Positions 7,032 through 14,399 of a stretch of DNA of 19,325 nucleotides are shown piece by piece. The notes below the pieces were generated by a model. It was not told where the DNA came from and made no database searches. It was given only the letters and a program-made list of their open reading frames with translations. Where the stretch lies: NCBI GenBank assembly GCA_036339295.1, contig JAYZBK010000203.1, forward strand, positions 1-19,325, written 5' to 3'. Position numbers and translations under genes: made by a program. Numbering within the stretch: the stretch's first letter is position 1; the number at the start of each line of letters is the position of its first letter. The DNA comes from GCA-002862325 sp036339295 (GTDB taxonomy: Bacteria; Planctomycetota; Phycisphaerae; Phycisphaerales; SM1A02).

Positions 7032-8959
7032 TGGACCCTCGCTTCGACGCCAGCACCGACACGATCGACGAGTACCTCGCACGCCACGAGGGCAAGCAGC
7101 TCCTCCGCTTCCTCACCTGCGGCAGCGTGGACGACGGCAAGAGCACGCTCATCGGCCGGCTGCTCCACGACACCAAGGGCATCTACGAGGACCAGCTCGC
7201 GGCGGTCGAGGGCGACAGCAAGAAGTACGGCACCCAGGGCGGCCACGCCGACCTGGCGCTGCTCGTCGACGGGCTCCGGTCCGAGCGGGAACAGGGCATC
7301 ACGATCGACGTGGCCTACCGCTACTTCTCGACCGAGAAGCGGAAGTTCATCGTCGCCGACACGCCCGGGCACGAGCAGTACACGCGGAACATGGCGACCG
7401 GGGCCAGCACCTGCGACCTCGCGGTGCTCCTCGTCGACGCCCGCCACGGCGTGAGCGTGCAGACGCGTCGCCACTGCGTGATCACCTCGCTCCTCGGGAT
7501 CCCCAAGATCATCGTGGCCATCAACAAGATGGACCTCGTCGACTGGAGCGAGGAGAAGTTCGAGGAGATCAAGGCCGACTTCGAGTCCTTCGCCTCCGAC
7601 CTCCCCGCCCGCGAACAGCACTTCATCCCGATGTCCGCCCTCGAGGGCGACGTCGTGGTCGAATCGTCGCCGAAGGCGCCGTGGTACACGGGCCCGAGCT
7701 TCCTGGAGCTCCTCGAGTCGATCGAGATCGGCGCCGCCGCCCAGGAGACGCCGTTCCGGATGCCCGTGAACCTCGTGATCCGCCCCGACCTCGACTACCG
7801 GGGCTTCGGCGGGCGGATCGAGTCGGGCGTCGTCCGACCGGGTGATCGCGTCAAGGTCATGTCGGCGGGCACCGAGTCGACGGTCGCCCGCATCTCCACC
7901 TTCGACGGGGACCTCGACGTCGCCGGGGCGCCGCGAAGCGTCGCGATCGTCCTCGAGGACGAGATCGACGCCAGCCGCGGGGACGTCATCGTCGCCGCCG
8001 ACCACCCCTGCACGGTCGCCGAGCGGATCACCGCCGACCTCGTCTGGATGCACGAGGACCGCCTGACGCCCGGCCGGGAGTTCATCCTCCGGCAGGGCAC
8101 CCGGGTCACCCCCTGCCGCGTCCGCCGGATCGTCGAGCGGCTCGACATCGAGACCCTCGACCGGCGTCCGGCCGACGCCCTCGAACTGAACGAGATCGGC
8201 AGCGTCGAGCTCGAGACCGACTTCCCTCTCGCCTTCGACCCCTACGAGTCGGTCCGGGGCACCGGCAGCCTGATCCTCGTCGACCGGATCGGCAACTGGA
8301 CGATGGCCGCCGGCATGATCCGCGGGCGGACCCAGGACTCCCGCTGGACGGCCGCACCGGTCTCCGGCGACGGACGCGACGGCGAACCCGATCCCGTCTC
8401 CCCCGAGGAGCGCGAGGCGCGGTACGGCCAGCGACCCGCGACGATCCTCCTGACGGGCCTCGCCGGCAGCGGGAAGACCCATCTCGCCGCCCTGCTCGAA
8501 CGCGCCCTCTTCGACCTCGGCCGCGTCGCGATCAGGCTCGACGGCTCGACCATGCGTCGCGGACTCAACCGGGACCTCGGTTTCAGTGCCGAGGATCGGT
8601 CGGAGAACCTTCGCCGGTCGATGGAGACCGCGAAGCTCGTGAACGACGAGGGCCTGCTCTGCATCGCCGCGTTCGTCGCGCCCCGGGAGGCCACGCGGGA
8701 GAAGGCCGCCGAGCTCGTCGGCCAGGACCGCTTCCTCGTGGTGCACTGCGCCGCCCCCCTCGAGCACTGCCGGTCGCTCGATCGGACGGGCCTCTACGCG
8801 GAAGCCGAATCGAAGTCGCTGACGGGCATCCCCGGCCTCGACTTCGAGTACGAGGCTCCCGAGTCGCCCGACCTCGTCCTGCCGACCCACGAGATCGAGG
8901 CGGAGGAATCCGTGAATCGGATCCTCGACCTCCTCCGGACGCGCGGCCTCCTGCTCTGA
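7031..8959 (+). CDS. cysNC: Sulfate adenylyltransferase subunit 1 fused to an APS kinase domain (CysNC)
   Basis: The start is the ATG overlapping the cysD stop, giving 642 residues. Residues about 22-435 are the CysN GTPase that drives ATP sulfurylase: G-S-V-D-D-G-K-S-T at 31-39, E-Q-G-I-T at 87-91, D-T-P-G-H at 110-114, N-K-M-D at 165-168, then the EF-Tu-like beta-barrel domains. After a linker rich in Asp, Gly and Pro (about 440-465), residues 470-642 form an APS kinase domain with Walker A G-L-A-G-S-G-K-T-H at 476-484 and R-D-L-G-F-S-A-E-D-R-S-E-N-L-R-R. Two kinase motifs differ from the canonical form: L-D-G-S-T replaces L-D-G-D-N (503-507), and F-V-A-P-R replaces F-V-S-P-Y/F (548-552). 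The second domain may therefore be weak, regulatory or a divergent subtype. CysN activity is not in doubt. Confidence 0.95.
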   Translation: MDPRFDASTDTIDEYLARHEGKQLLRFLTCGSVDDGKSTLIGRLLHDTKGIYEDQLAAVEGDSKKYGTQGGHADLALLVDGLRSEREQGITIDVAYRYFSTEKRKFIVADTPGHEQYTRNMATGASTCDLAVLLVDARHGVSVQTRRHCVITSLLGIPKIIVAINKMDLVDWSEEKFEEIKADFESFASDLPAREQHFIPMSALEGDVVVESSPKAPWYTGPSFLELLESIEIGAAAQETPFRMPVNLVIRPDLDYRGFGGRIESGVVRPGDRVKVMSAGTESTVARISTFDGDLDVAGAPRSVAIVLEDEIDASRGDVIVAADHPCTVAERITADLVWMHEDRLTPGREFILRQGTRVTPCRVRRIVERLDIETLDRRPADALELNEIGSVELETDFPLAFDPYESVRGTGSLILVDRIGNWTMAAGMIRGRTQDSRWTAAPVSGDGRDGEPDPVSPEEREARYGQRPATILLTGLAGSGKTHLAALLERALFDLGRVAIRLDGSTMRRGLNRDLGFSAEDRSENLRRSMETAKLVNDEGLLCIAAFVAPREATREKAAELVGQDRFLVVHCAAPLEHCRSLDRTGLYAEAESKSLTGIPGLDFEYEAPESPDLVLPTHEIEAEESVNRILDLLRTRGLLL

Positions 8960-8973
8960 CGACCTTCCGGGAA

Positions 8974-8994
8974 AAGGCGCGGAAACCGCGCCTT
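8974..8994. terminator. Hairpin after cysNC, probable transcription end
   Basis: A perfect 9-bp inverted repeat, AAGGCGCGG / CCGCGCCTT with an AAA loop, begins 14 bases after the cysNC stop. The descending arm ends in TT followed by CG, so the U-tract is poor, but position and stability fit a terminator of the cysD-cysNC operon. A second, imperfect GC hairpin follows at about 9004-9032. Confidence 0.6.
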
Positions 8995-9030
8995 CGTACC
9001 GGACCCGACCCGCTGCTCCGTCGGGGATCG

Positions 9031-9047
9031 GGCCGCGGCCGTATGAT
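9031..9047 (+). promoter_or_regulatory. Palindrome plus -10-like box before the GH57 gene
   Basis: A perfect 10-base palindrome GGCCGCGGCC (9031-9040) is followed directly by GTATGAT, whose TATGAT (9042-9047) is the best -10 match in the window. The ATG is 9 bases further on, after CGTTCCCCC, with no Shine-Dalgarno sequence, so a near-leaderless message is predicted. No -35 match is evident at normal spacing. The palindrome could be an operator. Confidence 0.45.
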
Positions 9048-9056
9048 CGTTCCCCC

Positions 9057-10277
9057 ATGGCAAGCGTCTGCTTCTACTTCCAGGTCCACCAGCCGTTCCG
9101 CCTTCGTCGGTACTCGGTGTTCGACAACGACCCGTTCTACTTCGACAACGATGCCAACCGCGAGATCCTGCTCAAGGTCGCGGACAAGTGCTACCGCCCG
9201 GCGACGGCGAAGATCCTCGATCTCGTGAAGCGACACGAGGGACGCTTCCGCGTCAGCTACGCGATCTCCGGCGTCTGCCTGGAGCAGCTCGAGACGTGGG
9301 CGCCCGACGTCATCGATCTCTTCAAGGAGCTCGCCGACACCGGCGCCTGCGAGTTCATCGGCGAGACCAGCCACCACTCCCCGTCGTTCCTCTTCGACCG
9401 GAACGAGTTCGACCTCCAGGTCGACGCCCATCGGGCGAAGGTCCGCGAGCTGTTCGGGCAGACCCCGACGGTCTTCCGCAACACGGAGCTGATGTACCAC
9501 GACGACCTCGCGTGGCACATCGCCCAGCGAGGCGACCACCGGGCGGTGCTGTGCGAGGGCGTCGATCGCATCCTCGCCCATCGAAGCCCGAACTACGTCT
9601 ACGCGCCGCCGCGATTCGAGGGCCAGCCCGAGGGCCTGGTGGAGCGACCGGTCAGGCTCCTGCTGAAGAACTACCGCCTGAGCGACGACGTCGCCTTCCG
9701 CTTCGGGAATCGCGGGTGGGAGGAGTGGCCGCTGACCGCGGAGAAGTTCGCCCGCTGGGTGAACGACATCAACGGCGACGGCTACTGCTGCAACCTGTTC
9801 ATGGACTACGAGACCATCGGCGAGCACCAGTGGGCGGACACGGGGATCTTCGAGTTCCTCGACGCGCTGCCCGCGGCGGTCTACGACGTCAATCCGGGCC
9901 AGAACGACTTCCTCACCCCCTCCGAGGTGCTGGATCGGCACGAGCCGGTCGGGGAGTACGCGGTCCCGAACTGGATCTCCTGGGCGGACACCGAGCGGGA
10001 TCTCTCGGCGTGGATCGGGAACCCGCTCCAGGACCACGCCGCCGACGAGCTCTACGCCCTGCGTGAAGCGGTCTACGAACGACACGCCGCGGGCGACGAG
10101 TGGATCCTCGAGGACTGGCGGAAGCTCACGACCAGCGACCACCTGTACTACATGTGCACCAAGTACTGGGCGGACGGCGACGTCCACAAGTACTTCAGTC
10201 CCTACGACAGTCCCTACGACGCCTACATCAACTTCATGAACGTCATCGACAACATGAAGCAGCGCGTCGGGGTCTGA
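9057..10277 (+). CDS. Glycoside hydrolase family 57 protein (alpha-amylase / alpha-glucanotransferase type)
   Basis: A 406-residue cytosolic protein without a signal peptide. GH57 motifs appear in order: V-H-Q-P at 10-13, G-E-T-S-H-H-S at 102-108, V-F-R-N-T-E-L-M-Y at 139-147 with Glu144 as the expected nucleophile, and L-F-M-D-Y-E-T-I-G-E-H-Q at 247-258 with Asp250 as the expected acid/base. S-D-D-V-A-F-R-F at 209-216 and the aromatic C-terminal helices also fit. GH57 enzymes cleave or transfer alpha-1,4 or alpha-1,6 glucans such as glycogen. The short form of about 400 residues is often annotated only as alpha-amylase, and the exact activity cannot be assigned. It is flanked by an upstream hairpin and a convergent gene, so it is probably transcribed alone. 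Absence of a secretion signal points to intracellular glucan turnover. Confidence 0.88.
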   Translation: MASVCFYFQVHQPFRLRRYSVFDNDPFYFDNDANREILLKVADKCYRPATAKILDLVKRHEGRFRVSYAISGVCLEQLETWAPDVIDLFKELADTGACEFIGETSHHSPSFLFDRNEFDLQVDAHRAKVRELFGQTPTVFRNTELMYHDDLAWHIAQRGDHRAVLCEGVDRILAHRSPNYVYAPPRFEGQPEGLVERPVRLLLKNYRLSDDVAFRFGNRGWEEWPLTAEKFARWVNDINGDGYCCNLFMDYETIGEHQWADTGIFEFLDALPAAVYDVNPGQNDFLTPSEVLDRHEPVGEYAVPNWISWADTERDLSAWIGNPLQDHAADELYALREAVYERHAAGDEWILEDWRKLTTSDHLYYMCTKYWADGDVHKYFSPYDSPYDAYINFMNVIDNMKQRVGV

Positions 10278-10319
10278 TCCTCGGACACCGCGATCTCCAC
10301 CGACCGGCGTCGAGCGAGG

Positions 10320-12920
10320 TCAGTCGCCGAAGTCGATCAGGTTCTTCTCCTGCTGCCTCTCGACCAGGAGCGCGAGCTCGCGGGCCGAGGCGGCCATGCG
10401 TCGGATCCGGGGATCCGGCGACTCGAGGCCCGCGAGAATGGCGGCGGAGGTCGGCGAGGGCGAGAAGCGGACCAGGGCCAGGGCGAGGGAGGCCGGATCA
10501 CCGTCCTCGACGAGACGGTCCGTGATGCGGTTGACGCGATCGATGCCCGGTTCGAGGACCGACAGCGCCCACGCCCGTGCGACGGGCGGCAGGGAGAGGC
10601 AGGCGTCGGTCGCCGCGAGCCAGGGAACCTCGTCGTCCAGCTCGGGAACCCGGTCGGGAAGGGCGGTGGTGAGTTCGAGCAGCGCCGCCACGTCCTTCGC
10701 GTCGGAGATCGAATCCGCGGACTGCATCCGCTCGATCATCACGTCGACCTTCGCCGCACTCGAGGGATCGATTCCGTCGACGCGGAACACGGGCGTGCTC
10801 CCCTCTCGACCGAACGTGCCGGGGTCGACGTTCCCGGAGGCGACGATGCGGTAGTTCGCGACTCCGCGAATGCGGAACGACCCCCCGAGGATGGACGCGA
10901 GCACGAGATCGCGCTGGAGGTACGTGGAGGTCAGGTCGAGCTCGAGTTCGATGGTCTCCTGGGGGGCGAGCGAGAACCGACGATCGAGGGACACGAGGAT
11001 CGGGTGGGCCAGCCTGAACCGATCCTCGGACCGGGGCGATCCGATGATGTCCGCGATGTCGGCGACCAGGGCGAACGTGGGTTGGATCGGGGCGTCGGGG
11101 CCGATGGCCAGTTCGAGCGACGACACGTTGGTCACGGACGCCGTGATGGTGACGGCCTCGAACGGCGAGAAGCGCTGCTTCGACGAATCGATGGAGACCG
11201 AGAGCGCGCCGTGACGGGCATCCCGGACGAGCTGGCCGACCGCCCGAGGCAGGGTCGCCTCGAGCATCTGCGTCATCAGGTCGGCCTGCTCGGGTGCCGG
11301 CACGCTCGTCGCGAGGATCGACTCCAGCCGACTTCGGCACCACAGGCCCACGAGGGAGCCCGGGCGCGCGTTGAAGACCGCGAGGAATCCTCGGGCCGCC
11401 TCCTTGCGACGACCCTCGATCTCGTCGAGCAGGGCGAGGCCCGCCTCCGCGTAGGGCGATGCCTCGGACGCCGGGCCCAGGAGGGTCCGCGCCTGCTCGT
11501 ACTCGCTTCGACCGATGGCCGCCCACCCCTCGATGACCAGCTTCTGCGTGTCGTCGATCGCCCCGCCGGCCACGGCGCCGCGCAGGAGATCCTGGAGGGA
11601 CATCGACCCTGCGGGCGTCTCCGAACCGGAAAGGTCGGCGTCGTCGAGGGAGCCCGACGCCTCGTCGGGGGAGGTGTCCTCGCCGAACCATGCCCGGGCC
11701 CACGCGAGGTCCGCGAGCACGCCCGCCCGTCTCGTCCGGTACTGCTGGGCCAGGCGTCGACGCTCGTCCTCCGGGATCTCGAGATCCTCGGACGTCGCGG
11801 CCTCGAAGGTCAGACGCATCCGGCGGAGCTCGAACCGATAGCTCTGGAACAACGCCGTCCGCGCGGCCTCCTTCGAGGACTCGTCGCCGGTCCGCGCCTC
11901 CAGCACCGCCGCGACCAGCGCGACGTCGGGCGAGGGCGGGATCTCCATCTCGGCGACCGCGGCCTCGGAAAGTCCCTGGTTCTCGACGAGCCAGGTTCGA
12001 AGCATGGCGGTCCATCGACGCCGCGACTGGTCGACCAGCCGACGAGCGTCCTCGAGCCTTCCATCACCCCAGGCCGCGAGGATGCGATCCGCGGCCAGCG
12101 GCTCCTGGCCGAAACCGTCGGAGGGAAGCAGCAGGCCCGCGAGCTCCAGGACGTCGTCCGCGGAGGCGTACGCGCCGGACTGCAGCACGAGCTCGCCGAG
12201 GGAGCGGGCGATCACCGGGTCCCCGGGGCTGGCGGCGAAGGCGATCGCGAGCAGTTCCGCCTCGTCGATCGGGGTGGGGACCACGGCGCGGAAGAGCCCG
12301 GCCGCCATGTCCGCCGCCTGCGGGAACGTCGGATCGAGCTGGACGGCCTGGGCGATCCGTCGGGCCGCCTCGTCCATGTCGCCGATCCGCATCTCGAGGA
12401 GGCCGAGGTCGTAGGCCACGCGAGCGGCCGCCGCGTTTCCAAGTCGGCCGATGTTCTCCGGGTCGAGGAGCAGCTCGAGGCCCGCCCGCCGCTCCTGCGC
12501 CGTGGGCCGCTCGTCGATGCGGTCGAGCAGCAGCCGGAGTCGATTGACCGGATCGTCGGGGTCGAGACGCACCAGGGCCTCGATCGCCCGCCGCTTGGCC
12601 TCGGGCGCCCCCACCAGCTCGGCCTCGACCGCGGTCGCGAGCTCGAAGAGCCGCCGCCACGCGTGCGGCGAGTCCGGATCGAGCTCGCAGGCCAGCTCGC
12701 GGAGGCCGAAGGCCAGTTCGAGCTGCGGAACCACGACCCTGGGGTCGTTCAGCATCTCTTCCGCGATGGCACCGAAGGAGGCCGCGAGGCGGCTCCTCGA
12801 CCAGTCCTCCAGCTTCCTGGAGTCGATGTCCGGCCCCTGGGCCGTGGCGGAGGAGGCCAGTTGGACCGCGAGCAGGGCGGCTGCGAGGCGAATGACGGCA
12901 CGAAGGGCGACGATCGACAT
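10320..12920 (-). CDS. Large exported protein of unknown function with TPR-like repeats
   Basis: I do not recognise a named family. The chosen start (ATG at 12920) gives 866 residues with a clean signal peptide: M-S-I-V-A-L-R, a hydrophobic core, and a probable cut after A-T-A-Q near residue 28. The frame is open back to 13079, but the extra 53 residues are polar and would bury the signal. Residues about 60-540 are helical, with TPR-like units at about 164-200 (Y-D-L-G-L-L-E-M-R-I-G-D-M-D-E-A-A-R-R-I) and about 463-530. Residues about 570-700 look like a beta-sandwich (alternating strands around V-T-I-T-A-S-V-T-N-V-S-S-L). Residues 725-860 are again helical and HEAT-like (D-P-R-I-R-R-M-A-A-S-A-R-E-L-A). 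The protein is probably a periplasmic scaffold or interaction protein. It is divergent from another exported protein, with 253 bases between starts, and converges on the GH57 gene. Confidence 0.75.
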   Translation of the reverse strand: MSIVALRAVIRLAAALLAVQLASSATAQGPDIDSRKLEDWSRSRLAASFGAIAEEMLNDPRVVVPQLELAFGLRELACELDPDSPHAWRRLFELATAVEAELVGAPEAKRRAIEALVRLDPDDPVNRLRLLLDRIDERPTAQERRAGLELLLDPENIGRLGNAAAARVAYDLGLLEMRIGDMDEAARRIAQAVQLDPTFPQAADMAAGLFRAVVPTPIDEAELLAIAFAASPGDPVIARSLGELVLQSGAYASADDVLELAGLLLPSDGFGQEPLAADRILAAWGDGRLEDARRLVDQSRRRWTAMLRTWLVENQGLSEAAVAEMEIPPSPDVALVAAVLEARTGDESSKEAARTALFQSYRFELRRMRLTFEAATSEDLEIPEDERRRLAQQYRTRRAGVLADLAWARAWFGEDTSPDEASGSLDDADLSGSETPAGSMSLQDLLRGAVAGGAIDDTQKLVIEGWAAIGRSEYEQARTLLGPASEASPYAEAGLALLDEIEGRRKEAARGFLAVFNARPGSLVGLWCRSRLESILATSVPAPEQADLMTQMLEATLPRAVGQLVRDARHGALSVSIDSSKQRFSPFEAVTITASVTNVSSLELAIGPDAPIQPTFALVADIADIIGSPRSEDRFRLAHPILVSLDRRFSLAPQETIELELDLTSTYLQRDLVLASILGGSFRIRGVANYRIVASGNVDPGTFGREGSTPVFRVDGIDPSSAAKVDVMIERMQSADSISDAKDVAALLELTTALPDRVPELDDEVPWLAATDACLSLPPVARAWALSVLEPGIDRVNRITDRLVEDGDPASLALALVRFSPSPTSAAILAGLESPDPRIRRMAASARELALLVERQQEKNLIDFGD

Positions 12921-13173
12921 CTCGATCCCGGCAGAGAGGGATTCCGGGGCCCGGCCCCGGCTCGCGAACCCCCGGGTCGCCACGCGACCTCTCGGGTCCC
13001 TGAAGTCTACCGGAGCCCCCTCGATCGTTCGTTGACGATCTCGGCCGGGCTGCGGTACCGTCTGCGATCCTGCGGTCATGGCGGACCGCCACTCCGGGAA
13101 CGCGTCCGGCCGATCGCCCGTATGCGATCGTGGAAGCCCCCTGTCCCCTCATGCCGCCGATATCGGAATCTCC
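12921..13173. promoter_or_regulatory. Divergent intergenic region with promoters for both exported-protein genes
   Basis: These 253 bases separate the two divergent starts. The plus-strand promoter is listed on its own. On the minus strand, TAGACT (13009-13004) is a candidate -10 element for the 866-residue protein and would give a leader of about 75 bases; no good -35 is seen. That leader contains a perfect 7-bp GC stem with a 3-base loop at 12944-12960 (CCGGGGC / GCCCCGG). No coding capacity beyond N-terminal extensions of the two neighbours is apparent. Confidence 0.45.
13032..13061 (+). promoter_or_regulatory. Sigma-70-type promoter for the 370-residue exported protein
   Basis: TTGACG (13032-13037), an 18-base spacer and TACCGT (13056-13061) form one of the two most complete promoters in the window. 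Transcription from about 13068 would give a leader of roughly 105 bases before the preferred start at 13174. An in-frame ATG at 13078 lies only 16 bases after the -10 box and is the alternative start. Confidence 0.55.
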
Positions 13174-14286
13174 ATGATCAGCATGCGTCGATCCTGCCTC
13201 CTCCACGCCCTGGCGTCCCTCGTCGTGCTCGCGTCTCTGGCGACGACCTCGGCCGCCCAGTCGCGCCGAGTCGGCGGCGAGGCGCTCGACCGCGAGATCG
13301 TGACGACCACCCGGCCGCTGGGAGGCCAGCAGGCCGAGGCCGTGAAGGCGTTCGCGACCGATCAGCTCGACGGCCTCGAGAGCGAGGACCTCCGACGCAT
13401 CCTCGGCGCCCGCGACGTCATCATCCAGTACACCCGTCGCCCGGGCGTGACCGGCGTCTTCCTCCGCGCCTTCTCCGACGACCTCGTGCCCGGCATCCGG
13501 TCGATCCTCGAGGCGAAGAACGACGGCGACGAGTTCAACGCCATCCGGGCGGAGAATGCGCTCCGCATCCTCGCCTACCTCCGCACCCCCGATGCCGCCG
13601 AGCTCCTGGTCAGCCAGTGCAGCGGGACGTCGGTGACGGACACCGGGCGTCGCCTCGTGGCCGCCGGTCTCGTCCCCGTGGCCGTCGAGGCCGTGCCGCA
13701 GTCCGGGCTCAACTCCGGCACCCTCACCTCGCTCGCCCGCGAGGTCTCTTCCTCCCTCGAGGGCGAGAACGACTGGCTGGTCGCACTGGAGGACCTGAGG
13801 GCGATGAACGCGATCGCCACGAGCCCCGGTCTCACCCAGCAGAACCGAGCCGAGGTCCGTCGCATGCAGTTCGACGCCTACGAGGCGCTCGCGACCCGGA
13901 TCGACTCCGGCAGCACCCCCAACGATCTCGTCAAGGCGATCTACCGGGCGATGCTCGGCCTCCGCGACCGACTCCTCGACGACGACGTGGCGGGCGACGT
14001 CAGCAACCAGCAGATCGCCCGGACGCTCCGATCCATGATCCAGAAGATCGGCGACGCCTCCGTGCGGCAGTGGGCCGGCCTCCAGAAGGACCAGAAGGCG
14101 TACATCGCCTACGAGGGCACGCTCCGGATCGGGGCCCAGCTCCTCTCCCTTCTCGAGGGCCGCCCCGACGAGAAGATCAACGCCCTCGCCCAGCCGATGA
14201 CCAACGCCCTCCAGGACCGCCCCGACGGTCCCGGTCGGGACAAGGCCCTCGACCAGCTCAAGTCGGCGCTCGCCCGACTCGGCTGA
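13174..14286 (+). CDS. Exported helical protein of unknown function
   Basis: Not a family I recognise. The ATG at 13174 has GGAA about 5 bases upstream and gives 370 residues starting M-I-S-M-R-R, followed by a hydrophobic stretch and a probable signal-peptidase site after T-S-A-A-Q near residue 29. An upstream in-frame ATG (13078) would add 32 polar residues before the signal and is less likely. The mature protein is almost wholly helical, rich in Leu, Ala, Asp and Arg, with no cysteine cluster, enzyme motif or membrane segment. Repeating amphipathic helices (for example A-E-N-A-L-R-I-L-A-Y-L-R-T-P-D-A-A-E-L-L) suggest a HEAT- or ARM-like scaffold. It is divergent from the 866-residue exported protein, and a link between the two is plausible but unproven. 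Confidence 0.75.
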   Translation: MISMRRSCLLHALASLVVLASLATTSAAQSRRVGGEALDREIVTTTRPLGGQQAEAVKAFATDQLDGLESEDLRRILGARDVIIQYTRRPGVTGVFLRAFSDDLVPGIRSILEAKNDGDEFNAIRAENALRILAYLRTPDAAELLVSQCSGTSVTDTGRRLVAAGLVPVAVEAVPQSGLNSGTLTSLAREVSSSLEGENDWLVALEDLRAMNAIATSPGLTQQNRAEVRRMQFDAYEALATRIDSGSTPNDLVKAIYRAMLGLRDRLLDDDVAGDVSNQQIARTLRSMIQKIGDASVRQWAGLQKDQKAYIAYEGTLRIGAQLLSLLEGRPDEKINALAQPMTNALQDRPDGPGRDKALDQLKSALARLG

Positions 14287-14399
14287 GCCGGACGCCACCG
14301 CGCCACCAGCTCGTCCACCGCCATCCCCCCGTCATCACCCGAGCCGTCCACCGACTCGTCCATCGAGACGGTCCCGGGGCTACCGTGTCGGGGACGGAC
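14287..14399. promoter_or_regulatory. Gap before oppA with a -10-like box and short repeats
   Basis: The 113 bases hold TACCGT (14381-14386), a possible -10 element 13 bases before the ATG, and GGGGA (14390-14394), a possible ribosome-binding site. The motif CGTCCA(C/T)CG occurs three times (near 14312, 14345 and 14358), unevenly spaced. No terminator for the upstream gene is apparent. Confidence 0.35.

Noticed and set aside
7022..9058. 678-codon minus-strand frame opposite cysNC
   Set aside because: It is fully antisense to a well-conserved enzyme and has no domain of its own.
12064..14298. 744-codon minus-strand frame
   Set aside because: It overlaps the 370-residue exported protein and an alternative frame of the 866-residue one. 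It has no motif and the composition of a shadow frame.
14311..14366. Three short CGTCCA(C/T)CG repeats as a possible array
   Set aside because: The spacing is irregular, the units are short and the composition is common here; this is not a CRISPR or convincing regulator array.
11004..14399. Long plus-strand frame running into oppA from upstream
   Set aside because: This part is antisense to the 866-residue protein and then out of frame with the 370-residue protein. It has low-complexity composition; only the part from 14400 on is a real protein.
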